A stretch of 40,845 nucleotides of DNA from Candidatus Peregrinibacteria bacterium (GTDB lineage Bacteria > Patescibacteriota > Gracilibacteria > Peribacterales > Peribacteraceae). The DNA lies in NCBI GenBank assembly GCA_016178535.1, contig JACOTD010000012.1, positions 1 to 40,845 on the forward strand, in the 5' to 3' direction. Shown piece after piece: positions 33,929-40,845 of the stretch. Position numbers and translations under genes: made by a program. Position 1 is the first letter of the stretch, and the number at the start of each line of letters is the position of its first letter. Under the pieces are notes generated by a model that saw only the letters and a list, made by a program, of their open reading frames with translations, did no database searches and had not been told where the DNA came from.

Positions 33929-33951
33929 CCGGCATCTCCACCGCACTTCGC
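33929..33951 (+). repeat. Right copy of tmRNA-end repeat (putative attR)
   Basis: An imperfect copy (21/23) of the tmRNA acceptor end at 29188-29210. The GCACTTCGCTCGCTGCGGCG that follows is of the kind seen after tRNA-like genes, so this may be the original 3' flank of a tRNA or tmRNA. No RNA gene body precedes it. Confidence 0.55.
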
Positions 33952-34060
33952 TCGCTGCGGCGAGCCTCGCGCTTGCCTTTCCGTAACTCGCAAGCGGAGG
34001 AAGGTGGCGAGCCGCAATTCGTTCTTGTTTTTCAAGAAACATGCTCTACTCTCAAGAGCC

Positions 34061-36319
34061 ATGTTCGGCATGAACATGCAACAGGCGATATCTCTCTCCG
34101 GCATCGGTCTGCAGCTCGCCGTGATCGTTGCCGCGGGGGGCGGTCTTTTTCCGGCGACCGTGAGCGCAGGAACGTCCGAGAGCCACGTCGATTGGCAGCA
34201 GACGGCCGGGCCCATCGGAGGAGTCATCAACAGGATGAAGACGGTGAACGGTGAGGTATGGGCATCTCTCTACTCCGGCGGCATCTACAAGTTCATCGGC
34301 AGCCAGTGGCAGCAGATCGGCATCTGGCACGGACTGCCCGAGAATCGCGCCTTTGATTTTGTCGTCGATCCCGTGGATTCTCACATAGTGTACGCCGCAC
34401 AACTCATCGCGTGTCTCGCGAAGAGCACGGATGGCGGCAAGAGCTGGCAGGGCCTCTGCGACGGGTTCCTGCCTCAGTTACAGGTCGATAACTACAGCTC
34501 GAAATCGATTGCCATCGATCCGAAGGATCATCGGAAGATCTACGTGGCCGGGAAGGATTACCATGAGGAAGCCTCCATCGTGATGAGCCCCGATCAAGGG
34601 AAAACGTGGATGATGGTCCATGCGTTCGGCAAGCCCATGCCGATCAATCACCTCGTGTTCTTCCACGATCGCATGTACCTGGCAACGGAAAGCGAGGGCG
34701 TGTACCGCTCGGATGACCGGGGAAAGAGTTGGACCGCGCTCTCCGCCGGCCTCGACCAGATGCGCACGGGGCAATTCGTCGTCGATCCCGACGGAAAGAA
34801 CCTCTCCCTCTTCACCGGACTCCTGCAGTACAACGTGCGGGAGGGGGGGAAGGCCTACGTGCTCGACGAGGGGGCATCGCGCTGGAAGTCTCTCGGAGGA
34901 CCGGACCTCGTGACCAGCCTGACCTGGAACAACGGCGCACTCTGGGCCGGGAACGTGGCGGGGGAAATCTGGAGAAACGATGCGAAGGGTTGGAAGCTTC
35001 TCAACCGCGGCGCCGAGCTCCCCGCAACGGTGACGGAGCTCGCATTCACTGACAAGAACACCCTCTTCGCGGGAGCGCGCGGCTTCGGCGTGTATCGTTC
35101 AACCAACGGTGGGAAGCGGTTCGCGGACGTCAGCGCGGGTTTGGTCGCGAGTGCCACACGGGAAGTCTCCGTGGATCCTGCAAACGGGAAACGGTTCTAC
35201 GTGATGAGCTGGGATCGTCCTGGAATCTATTATTCCGAGAACGGTGGCGCGTCCTTCACCGTCCTGGGGAATGACACCTTCGTGATGAGCATGGCAACCG
35301 TTCCCGGGGATTTTTCCAGGCTCTACGCCTCGGGTTTTGGTCCCACCGGCGGCCTGATGGTCTTCGCAGTGGCGGTGAAGGGCGCCAAGGCAACGTGGAC
35401 CCCGCACCCGCAACCGGGCCCCGATGGCGCGGTCGTCAAGATTCTTGCCGTCGATCCGGGCAATCCCGCCCATGTGCTCCTGAGCCTCGGCAAAGACCGG
35501 GCGGAAACTCCGGCAGGATACGGCGTGTACGCGTCGCGTGACAGCGGACGCACGTGGAAGAAGCTTGCGCTGCCGGATCTCGCATCCTACGCGATTCTGT
35601 TCAATCCCAAGGATCCGAAGATCGTCTACGTCGGCTTGCTCGGCGGCGGCGTCTACAAGAGCATGGATGGCGCAGCGACGTTTGGCAAACTCGGCGATGA
35701 ACGCCTGCAGTACACCTACCGGATGGCGATGTCTCCGAGCGATCCGACTATCCTGCTCGCGGGATCCCACCTCTTCTTCGCAGGGCTCTCGACGGAAGAT
35801 CAGATCTCGGGAAAGTATGGCGGCCTCTTCAAGAGCACCGACGGCGGCGCCACGTGGCGGGACATCACCGCCGGGTATCGCAATTACGGTCCCGATGCGC
35901 AGGGCAACTTCATCGGCTCGCTCTACAATCTCGGACACATGCCGAACTTTGAGCAGCTGCTCTTTGACCCGAAGGATCACCGCCACATGCTCGTCGCCCA
36001 CCATGGCGAAAACGTGTTCATGACCAACGATGACGGGAAGACGTGGACCAAACAGAAGTCGGGAATGATTCCGGAAGATATGCACAACTACGCCTACTGT
36101 CTGGGGGCCGATGCAACATTTACAACCGTCTATGCGTGCACCTGCGGAAGGGGGCTCTTCAGCGGTGTCGTCGGCCCCGGAGGGAGCGTGCGCTGGCGCC
36201 CCGTCGGACTTGCGAGTGTCCTTCCCCCCGAGGATCGCGAGCGATCGCCAACAGCGCCCAAGAACGCCGCCCAAGCGCGCGAGCGCATCGTGGAGGGTTT
36301 GTACACGGACGAACACTGA
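34061..36319 (+). CDS. Exported BNR/sortilin-like beta-propeller protein
   Basis: A 752-residue protein with a signal peptide (residues 1-36, ending ATVSAG) followed by repeated Asp-box (BNR) units typical of multi-bladed propellers: KSTDGGKSWQGL, MSPDQGKTWMM, RSDDRGKSWTAL, RSTNGGKRFADV, ASRDSGRTWKKL, KSTDGGATWRDI and TNDDGKTWTKQ. This layout matches VPS10/sortilin-like and glycosidase-related exported propellers. No catalytic site of a sialidase is evident. The C-terminus is Arg/Pro-rich, without an LPXTG or membrane anchor. ATG at 34061 begins the signal peptide and has TACTCT 8 bases upstream. The first 48 codons of the track ORF come from the repeat-flank DNA. The ligand is unknown. Confidence 0.85.
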   Translation: MFGMNMQQAISLSGIGLQLAVIVAAGGGLFPATVSAGTSESHVDWQQTAGPIGGVINRMKTVNGEVWASLYSGGIYKFIGSQWQQIGIWHGLPENRAFDFVVDPVDSHIVYAAQLIACLAKSTDGGKSWQGLCDGFLPQLQVDNYSSKSIAIDPKDHRKIYVAGKDYHEEASIVMSPDQGKTWMMVHAFGKPMPINHLVFFHDRMYLATESEGVYRSDDRGKSWTALSAGLDQMRTGQFVVDPDGKNLSLFTGLLQYNVREGGKAYVLDEGASRWKSLGGPDLVTSLTWNNGALWAGNVAGEIWRNDAKGWKLLNRGAELPATVTELAFTDKNTLFAGARGFGVYRSTNGGKRFADVSAGLVASATREVSVDPANGKRFYVMSWDRPGIYYSENGGASFTVLGNDTFVMSMATVPGDFSRLYASGFGPTGGLMVFAVAVKGAKATWTPHPQPGPDGAVVKILAVDPGNPAHVLLSLGKDRAETPAGYGVYASRDSGRTWKKLALPDLASYAILFNPKDPKIVYVGLLGGGVYKSMDGAATFGKLGDERLQYTYRMAMSPSDPTILLAGSHLFFAGLSTEDQISGKYGGLFKSTDGGATWRDITAGYRNYGPDAQGNFIGSLYNLGHMPNFEQLLFDPKDHRHMLVAHHGENVFMTNDDGKTWTKQKSGMIPEDMHNYAYCLGADATFTTVYACTCGRGLFSGVVGPGGSVRWRPVGLASVLPPEDRERSPTAPKNAAQARERIVEGLYTDEH

Positions 36320-36348
36320 ACGCACCCTCTCTTCGCGTTCTTCATCAT

Positions 36349-36439
36349 CCCGATCGGCTCTACCCATCCCATGATCAACAGCTCCAGACGGTTTAAACTC
36401 TCTCGCAGGATCTCCACCATTGTTTTCTGTAAGCCAAAA
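36349..36439 (-). repeat. 91-base repeat, copy A (encodes FGLQK peptide on minus strand)
   Basis: It aligns without gaps to 39556-39646 at roughly three quarters identity. The minus-strand translations FGLQKTMVEILRESLNRLEL and FGLQKPMVDMVRKSLNRLEK differ mainly by conservative changes. Copy A overlaps the 3' end of the CDF gene in another frame and has a stop just upstream, so it is a fragment. Confidence 0.6.
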
Positions 36440-37454
36440 GACAAACCTCACCCCTCAATGACGCATGCGGGTGATACCGCTCCCCAGACTGATGAGTGGG
36501 GTCAACGTGAACGACGGCAAGCGAGAGGTAGTTTATGTGATGGTAGAGCTCATGTTGCACGTCGTTTGCAATCTCATGGCCTTCCGTGACGGAGAGAGAA
36601 GACTCAACGGCAATATTCATCTCCAGATGCAGCTTATGCCCGATCCATCGTGCCCGTACGTCGGAGACATCCTGCACGCCGGTGACATGGCTCACGGCAT
36701 GGGTGATTTCCTCCATGATCTCTGGCTCCACGCCATCGAGCGCCCGGAGGAAGACCGCCTTCACGGAATCCCAGACGATGAAGAAGATCGCAACGGTGAT
36801 GCCAAGGCCGATGAGAGGATCAGTGAGCGGGAAGCCGAGCCAGACACCAAGTGCCCCGAAGAGCACCGCGAGACTCGTCCAGCCGTCCGTCCGTGCGTGG
36901 CAGCCATCCGCGATGAGCGCGGCACTCCTGATCTCCTTTCCCACCCGCAAACGGAACAGTGCCACTCCCTCGTTCCCGAGGAAGCCGACGATGGAGGCGA
37001 TGACGACCGCCCAGAGATGCTTGACGTGCTGGGGATGGATGAAGCGGTCGATGGCCTCGTAGCCCGCCACGATGGCACTGAAGAGAATAATGAGCACGAC
37101 AGCCATTCCCGCCAAGTCTTCCACTCTGCCATAGCCGTAGGAAAAACGCTTCGTGGGTCTGAGGCGAGCGAAGAAGAAGGCAATCCCCAGAGGAATGGCG
37201 GTCGCCGTATCTCCGAAGTTGTGGATGGTATCGGCAAGGAGAGCGACGCTCCCTGAGAGAATGACAACGACGACTTGGAGACAGGCAGTGATGAAGAGGC
37301 CGATGAACGACCACTTCACCGCCCAGAGACCCTTCTTCGAGGAAGCAATCGAGGGATCGACGACGCCGTGCGTATGCGCGTGTTCTCCGCAGTGTGTCCG
37401 TGTATGGCCGTGCTCTTCATGAGAGCGGTCACCATGACGATGTTCGTGTGACAT
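36393..37454 (-). CDS. Cation diffusion facilitator (CDF) metal efflux protein
   Basis: A 353-residue transporter that exports Zn2+, Co2+ or similar ions in exchange for protons. The first ~30 residues are His-rich (MSHEHRHGDRSHEEHGHTRT). Six membrane helices follow with the metal-site motifs LLADTIHNFGDT (helix 2) and LIADGCHARTDGWTSL (helix 5), here A-D-C-H-A-R-T-D, then the cytoplasmic domain with IGHKLHLEMNIAVE. The C-terminal ~12 residues (AYRKQWWRSCERV) are encoded by the 91-base repeat read in another frame, so the tail may have been replaced. ATG at 37454 has TACTCT 6 bases upstream. The gene is divergent from the ChrB-type gene. Confidence 0.9.
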   Translation of the reverse strand: MSHEHRHGDRSHEEHGHTRTHCGEHAHTHGVVDPSIASSKKGLWAVKWSFIGLFITACLQVVVVILSGSVALLADTIHNFGDTATAIPLGIAFFFARLRPTKRFSYGYGRVEDLAGMAVVLIILFSAIVAGYEAIDRFIHPQHVKHLWAVVIASIVGFLGNEGVALFRLRVGKEIRSAALIADGCHARTDGWTSLAVLFGALGVWLGFPLTDPLIGLGITVAIFFIVWDSVKAVFLRALDGVEPEIMEEITHAVSHVTGVQDVSDVRARWIGHKLHLEMNIAVESSLSVTEGHEIANDVQHELYHHINYLSLAVVHVDPTHQSGERYHPHASLRGEVCLLAYRKQWWRSCERV

Positions 37455-37460
37455 GCTGAC

Positions 37461-37466
37461 AGAGTA
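37461..37466 (-). promoter_or_regulatory. -10 box for the CDF gene
   Basis: On the minus strand TACTCT ends exactly 6 bases before the ATG at 37454. This sets the start about 116 codons inside the longer track ORF. Confidence 0.5.
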
Positions 37467-37502
37467 ACACAATGCCTTTGCTCTGGTAGAATTGAAAACA
37501 GC

Positions 37503-37970
37503 ATGAAATGGATCACTCGTGAGCGGCCCAAGATCGATCGGGTTGCCTGTCCATGGCTGATCACTCGTTTCATCGATACGGCGGCAAAATTCCTGTTCGT
37601 GCCACCTGACCAGGTGCTGCCAAAAGCGAAGGCGGCCGGAGCGACTCCCTTCGACGTTCCGGGCGTCGAACTGACGCATGATGGACCTCTGTGTAGCTTC
37701 GATGCGGTACTCAAGAAGTACAAACTGGCCGATCCCGCCCTGCATGAACTGGCCGTGATTGTTCGTGGAGCCGACACCGATCGACTCGATCTGGCACCCC
37801 AATGCGCTGGCTTACTGGCAATCTCGTTGGGGCTGTCCCGTGCGCATAGCAATGACCGCGAAATGCTCACGCATGGATTCGTCGTGTACGACGCTCTGTA
37901 TGCGTGGCTGAAATTTGTGCGCAACGAAAAGCATGACTGGAACCCGCAACGAAATCCGCAACGGGCGTGA
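37503..37970 (+). CDS. ChrB C-terminal-domain protein (chromate resistance type)
   Basis: A 155-residue soluble protein matching the ChrB C-terminal domain (PF09828): WITRERPKIDRVACPWLITR, FVPPDQVLPKAKAAGATPFD, and HELAVIVRGADTDRLDLAPQ. In full ChrB proteins this domain follows a regulatory part, but many bacteria carry the domain alone, and its activity is not established. No chrA transporter is adjacent. TAGAAT lies 10 bases upstream of the ATG. It is followed after 64 bases by an oxyanion-type ABC transporter, so a link to chromate, sulfate or molybdate handling is plausible. Confidence 0.8.
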   Translation: MKWITRERPKIDRVACPWLITRFIDTAAKFLFVPPDQVLPKAKAAGATPFDVPGVELTHDGPLCSFDAVLKKYKLADPALHELAVIVRGADTDRLDLAPQCAGLLAISLGLSRAHSNDREMLTHGFVVYDALYAWLKFVRNEKHDWNPQRNPQRA

Positions 37971-38021
37971 TGACCGCGGTGATGTGCAGACGCACTCACT
38001 TCTCTGCCGAAAGACACGTGC

Positions 38022-38027
38022 TACTAT
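38022..38027 (+). promoter_or_regulatory. Extended -10 box for the ABC transporter operon
   Basis: TGCTACTAT ends 7 bases before the ATG at 38035 and supports that start over the other in-frame starts of the track ORF. Confidence 0.45.
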
Positions 38028-38034
38028 ACGGCTG

Positions 38035-38814
38035 ATGCATCAAACATGGACACGACATTGCATGATCATTCTCTACGTACTCGCTGCGCTCCTTCTGACG
38101 TGGTCGGCCTTCACGTTCTTTTATCAGTACGTTGCGGCGGTTGGTTCTCTTCATGGAGTAATCGCAGCTTTTGGAAACGATCGTATTTTAACGGCGCTCT
38201 GGCTGAGTTTTTCCTCCGCCATTGTTGTTGCCATACTGAGCATCATTCTCGGCATCCCGCTCGGTTACGTCTTCGCTCTCAAGGATTTTCCGGGAAAGGT
38301 CGTCATCGAGACGCTCGCAGTTGATGTGCCGCAGACCTTCCCGCCCATCGCCGAAGGCATGATCTTCCTCCTCATGTTGGGACCAACGTCGCCGCTTCAT
38401 TTCAATCTCTCCCTCACGTTCACGGCACTCGTCATCGCCAAGCTCTTCATCTGTGCCCCATTCGTCGTCTCCTTCGCGGCGAGAGGCTTCCGCGAGATTG
38501 CCAAAACCGGCATCAACGTGACGGCGCGCGCGCTCGGTGCAAACCGCTTCCAAGTCTTCTATTCGGTCTTCCTTCCTCTGGCGCTGCGAGACATCGGAGC
38601 CGGGGTATCGCTCTGCTGGTCTCGGGCGATGGGTGAGCTTGGAGGAAGCCTCCTCTTCGCAGGCGTGATCCCCGGAAAGACCGAGATCATCCCGACCTTC
38701 ATCGCAACACAGGCACACACGCTCACCGTGGAAGCGCTGGCTGCAACAATTCTCGTGACCACTGCGTCCACGCTCGCTCTCGTGTCCTTCAAGCTCTTCA
38801 CCGTCCGCACATGA
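38035..38814 (+). CDS. ABC transporter permease, molybdate/tungstate/sulfate type
   Basis: A 259-residue permease with about six membrane helices. The order ILGIPLGYVFAL, DVPQTFPPIAEGMIFLLMLG, and the coupling-helix region FREIAKTGINVTARALGANRFQVFYSVFLPLALRDI with the EAA-like loop, then GAGVSLCWSRAMGELGGSLLFAG, is typical of ModB/WtpB/CysT-type oxyanion importers. The usual binding-protein gene is not adjacent. Its TGA overlaps the ATPase start (ATGA). Confidence 0.88.
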   Translation: MHQTWTRHCMIILYVLAALLLTWSAFTFFYQYVAAVGSLHGVIAAFGNDRILTALWLSFSSAIVVAILSIILGIPLGYVFALKDFPGKVVIETLAVDVPQTFPPIAEGMIFLLMLGPTSPLHFNLSLTFTALVIAKLFICAPFVVSFAARGFREIAKTGINVTARALGANRFQVFYSVFLPLALRDIGAGVSLCWSRAMGELGGSLLFAGVIPGKTEIIPTFIATQAHTLTVEALAATILVTTASTLALVSFKLFTVRT

Positions 38815-39536
38815 AAAGGTTGACCGTAGAACACTTGGCATCTGGCTACGAGCAGCACCGAGTGCTGCACGATATTTCCTTTGTTGCACACCCGAATGAA
38901 ACAACGGTCATCATGGGGCCATCAGGGAGCGGCAAGACAACGCTGCTGCTCACCATTCTCGGTATCATCGGCCCGCAAACAGGAAGGGTATTGCTGGGGA
39001 ACAGGAATATGACGCATGAACCGATAGAAACGCGGCATATCGGCTATCTCCCCCAGGACTACGGCCTCTTCCCACACATGAGCGTACTGGACAATGTCTC
39101 CTACGGTCTCCGCGTGTGGGGTGTGCCGAAGCAGGAGCGGTACAAGATTGCAAAGGACATGCTTTCGCTCGTAGAAATGGATGAGTACGCCGACAGGCGC
39201 ATCGCACAGTTATCGGGCGGCCAGCGGCAACGCGTTGGCCTTGCGCGGGCGCTCGCCATCAAGCCTGACCTTCTGCTGCTGGATGAACCGCTCTCGAACA
39301 TTGACCAAGTGACAAAGTTGGACGTCGCCAAAGGACTGATCGATCTTTTCAAGAAGCTCGATATTCCCATTCTCCTCGTCACGCATAACTATGAAGATGC
39401 CCATTGGTTTGCAAAGCACCTCATTGTCCTCATCAATGGGCAGATTGCGCAAGAAGGCACGTTCCAAACAGTGAAGGAATCTCCGAGGACAGAGTTCATC
39501 AAGAGGCTGATTATGCCCTTTTCGGGGCATGTGTGA
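38811..39536 (+). CDS. ABC transporter ATP-binding protein
   Basis: A 241-residue ATPase partner of the preceding permease. Walker A GPSGSGKTT near residues 36-44, Q-loop YLPQDYGLFPHM, signature LSGGQRQRVGLARAL, Walker B LLLLDEPLSN and the H-loop LVTHNYEDA are all present. It lacks the extra C-terminal regulatory (MOP/TOBE) domain seen in many ModC and CysA proteins, so ligand identity is not narrowed. The 4-base overlap with the permease indicates translational coupling. Confidence 0.92.
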   Translation: MKRLTVEHLASGYEQHRVLHDISFVAHPNETTVIMGPSGSGKTTLLLTILGIIGPQTGRVLLGNRNMTHEPIETRHIGYLPQDYGLFPHMSVLDNVSYGLRVWGVPKQERYKIAKDMLSLVEMDEYADRRIAQLSGGQRQRVGLARALAIKPDLLLLDEPLSNIDQVTKLDVAKGLIDLFKKLDIPILLVTHNYEDAHWFAKHLIVLINGQIAQEGTFQTVKESPRTEFIKRLIMPFSGHV

Positions 39537-39540
39537 TGCA

Positions 39541-39687
39541 TCACCCGTAGAGTTGCCCAATCTGCTCCGCCCAGCCAAGAATCATCTTCTCCAACCGGTT
39601 CAAACTTTTGCGTACCATGTCCACCATTGGCTTCTGTAAGCCAAAATTATTTTCCCACCCTTTCCACCCAGAAACGAACAGTCTCAT
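39541..39687 (-). CDS. Possible 48-residue peptide (91-base repeat, copy B)
   Basis: A minus-strand frame too short for the track, overlapping the 3' end of the HTH-ATPase gene by 41 bases. It reads MRLFVSGWKGWENN, then FGLQKPMVDMVRKSLNRLEK, and ends GWAEQIGQLYG. The second half is the part shared with copy A at 36349-36439, where the substitutions are conservative (D/E, K/R-type, V/L, M/I). That pattern suggests the peptide was once under selection. It could be the tail of a lost gene rather than a complete protein. No family is recognised. Confidence 0.3.
   Translation of the reverse strand: MRLFVSGWKGWENNFGLQKPMVDMVRKSLNRLEKMILGWAEQIGQLYG
39556..39646 (-). repeat. 91-base repeat, copy B
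   Basis: A gapless partner of 36349-36439 in the same orientation, sharing ending segments such as TTCTGTAAGCCAAAA. Both copies lie at the 3' end of a minus-strand gene. Confidence 0.6.
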
Positions 39688-40666
39688 TCATGTTTGTTGG
39701 AGTAATTTGAATATCGGGATATGTATTTTTGAATACTCTGAATATTTCATCCGCAAAGGCTTGTCCTATCGTACGCACTTTATCGAAATCGAGAATGATG
39801 GACTTAAATTTTTCTAAACCTGCCAATACTCTACGAGCCTGCGACCGTGATACGTGCACAGTTCCCAGAGTATAAAGCTTCATCTGAATTTTAGTCTTAT
39901 CGAATGCATGCTCTGTCGGATCGGTTTGGTATTCCTTGAAAACACCATTGAGATGTTTTTTTGAATCACAAGAAATTTGGAAGAATACCTTCGTGCCTTT
40001 TTTGGAAGGTTTCACTTCTTCGATGAAGATATCTTTCAAAATATTGTTGATAGTCAGTTTTTTCCCGAAGCTTTCAAGGCTGAATATATCCGCCACTTTT
40101 GACGTGAAGAAGATGCCTTCACCCGAATGGGCTTGGGGCTGCGTTGTGGTTTTTCCTTTCAAGAGATCTTGTATTGCTTCTAACTCAGATTGAAGTTTTC
40201 GTTTTTGCATGACGTTACGAAATACTCCGACTCCAAAATCATTGACCATGAAGACGAGAGTATCCGTGCGCTTTTCCACCTCCACATGAACATTTTTTGA
40301 GCTTGAATGTTCGATGGCGTTATTGAGCATTTCTGAAAAAGCATATTCAAAAATACTCCTCTGATTTTCAGAAAAAGATCGGCGGAATTGTGATCTGCTT
40401 TCAATGCCCTCGAGCACTGAGTGCTCTGCCAAATTTTGATTGTGAAATCGCTTGTCATATTTCCATTGCACTTGATCCGCGTACTTGGGCGGCACATAGG
40501 AAGCAGCTCGTGTAGAACCTAATTTTATAAGCAGGCCCTGTTTGATAAGATCCTTCAAGATCCTTTGGGCATACTGCCTGCTGATCTTCAATGCATCGGC
40601 AATTTCTTTGGATTGCAGGTTGCCTCTCTTTTGAGCCATGGAGAGAATTTGACCCTTGGTATCCAC
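39647..40666 (-). CDS. HTH - GHKL ATPase - STAS-like (DUF4325) fusion protein
   Basis: A 339-residue protein. Residues 1-65: winged helix (SKEIADALKISRQYAQRILK). Residues ~95-245: GHKL ATPase with N-box EMLNNAIEHSSS, G1 VNDFGVGVF and a G2-like HSGEGIFFTSK. Residues ~265-339: DUF4325 with ILDFDKVRTIGQAFADEI. It is the single-chain version of the split pair at 1093-1994, with a DNA-binding domain added, so it may be a regulator whose DNA binding depends on ATP state or a partner. GTG 40666 is the start, with TACAAT 6 bases upstream. The gene is AT-richer than the rest of the window, which suggests transfer. The target is unknown. Confidence 0.82.
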   Translation of the reverse strand: MDTKGQILSMAQKRGNLQSKEIADALKISRQYAQRILKDLIKQGLLIKLGSTRAASYVPPKYADQVQWKYDKRFHNQNLAEHSVLEGIESRSQFRRSFSENQRSIFEYAFSEMLNNAIEHSSSKNVHVEVEKRTDTLVFMVNDFGVGVFRNVMQKRKLQSELEAIQDLLKGKTTTQPQAHSGEGIFFTSKVADIFSLESFGKKLTINNILKDIFIEEVKPSKKGTKVFFQISCDSKKHLNGVFKEYQTDPTEHAFDKTKIQMKLYTLGTVHVSRSQARRVLAGLEKFKSIILDFDKVRTIGQAFADEIFRVFKNTYPDIQITPTNMNETVRFWVERVGK

Positions 40667-40672
40667 GACTCC

Positions 40673-40701
40673 ATTGTAAACTAAGTTTTTTTAATTGTAA
40701 A
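40673..40701 (-). promoter_or_regulatory. Promoter of the HTH-ATPase-STAS gene
   Basis: On the minus strand, -35 TTTACA, a 17-base spacer and -10 TACAAT, then 6 bases to the GTG. Both boxes sit in copies of GTTTACAAT, a direct repeat that could be the protein's own operator. Confidence 0.6.
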
Positions 40702-40716
40702 CACAAAGTCTTCTCC

Positions 40717-40803
40717 CATACAAGATGAGCATGGACCGTACACCCGATTCTCATGCAAATGAGCATGAGGAGAGATGACGAATTATCATGCAAGATGAGC
40801 ATG
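40717..40803. repeat. Three spaced copies of a CATGCAAGATGAGCATG-like unit
   Basis: Units begin at about 40717, 40752 and 40788, spaced 35-36 bases. Each is a short imperfect palindrome (CATGC...GCATG); the middle one reads TCATGC-AAATGA-GCATGA. They lie upstream of the HTH-ATPase gene and could be regulator sites or part of a small RNA. Confidence 0.6.
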
Positions 40804-40821
40804 GAAAGGAGGAAGAACGCC

Positions 40822-40845
40822 GCTCACTTCCGTGAGCCGTTTTTA
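40822..40845 (+). terminator. Rho-independent terminator at the window edge
   Basis: GCTCAC-TTCC-GTGAGC followed by CGTTTTTA on the plus strand. No plus-strand gene ends here within the window, so it may end a short RNA covering the repeats at 40717-40803. Confidence 0.65.

Noticed and set aside
33917-34060. N-terminal extension of the BNR protein (MKFSPASPPHFARCGE...)
   Set aside because: This is translation of the tmRNA-end repeat and its flank. A proper signal peptide starts at 34061 with a -10 box before it.
35099-36451. Minus-strand ORF of 450 residues opposite the BNR gene
   Set aside because: Antisense shadow. The plus strand has repeated Asp-box motifs and a signal peptide.
40717-40803. 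CRISPR array
   Set aside because: There are only three short imperfect palindromic units, two gaps of about 18 bases and no cas genes. The units read better as binding sites.

Overview
The window reads as a chromosome segment of a GC-rich bacterium of the Patescibacteria/CPR type, possibly near Peregrinibacteria. This is inference from gene content: SLH surface proteins with Ser-rich linkers, a tiny Lys-rich protein, many -10 boxes placed exactly 6-7 bases before start codons, and TGA used as a stop. No rRNA, tRNA, integrase or CRISPR array was found. The only stable RNA seen is a tmRNA at 28787-29202.

Layout. 1-4.3 kb: the ClpB C-terminus, a split GHKL-ATPase/STAS-like (DUF4325) pair, a bactofilin-like membrane protein broken by one frameshift, and a convergent M20 peptidase broken by two. 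4.4-9.6 kb, minus strand: a Lys-rich microprotein, ribBA, an SLH protein, ribH, a small coiled-coil protein, and ribE carrying an in-frame DUF559 endonuclease insert. 9.7-16.9 kb: uvrA, a redoxin, a Nudix hydrolase, an RSH-type HD hydrolase, a TrmB-like regulator and a methyltransferase. 17.1-20.4 kb: a 1091-residue Rel/SpoT homologue (HD, degenerate synthetase, TGS, ACT) fused to membrane helices and an EamA transporter domain. 20.7-25.2 kb: an isoleucyl-tRNA synthetase with two histidine-phosphatase domains inserted in its catalytic body. 25.2-28.6 kb: small membrane proteins, an orphan sensor kinase and DoxX.

29.2-33.9 kb lies between the tmRNA 3' end and an imperfect 23-bp copy of that end, so it looks like an island or recombination segment. 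It holds thiol-redox and mercury-type genes: a truncated thioredoxin, a DipZ-like CcdA-thioredoxin protein split by a 22-bp tandem duplication, a TlpA-like protein, an ArsR regulator with an operator-like palindrome, a small thioredoxin, MerF, glutaredoxin (plus a dead copy) and a GDCCVxC protein. No mercuric reductase is present. After it come a large BNR-repeat exported protein, a CDF metal transporter, a ChrB-type protein, an oxyanion-type ABC permease/ATPase pair, and an AT-rich HTH-ATPase-STAS fusion that repeats in one chain the pair seen at 1.1-2.0 kb.

Two themes cut across the window. Palindromic repeats occur between genes and also in frame inside uvrA, ileS and ribE. Many start codons sit where transcription from the adjacent -10 box should begin, which implies leaderless mRNAs.
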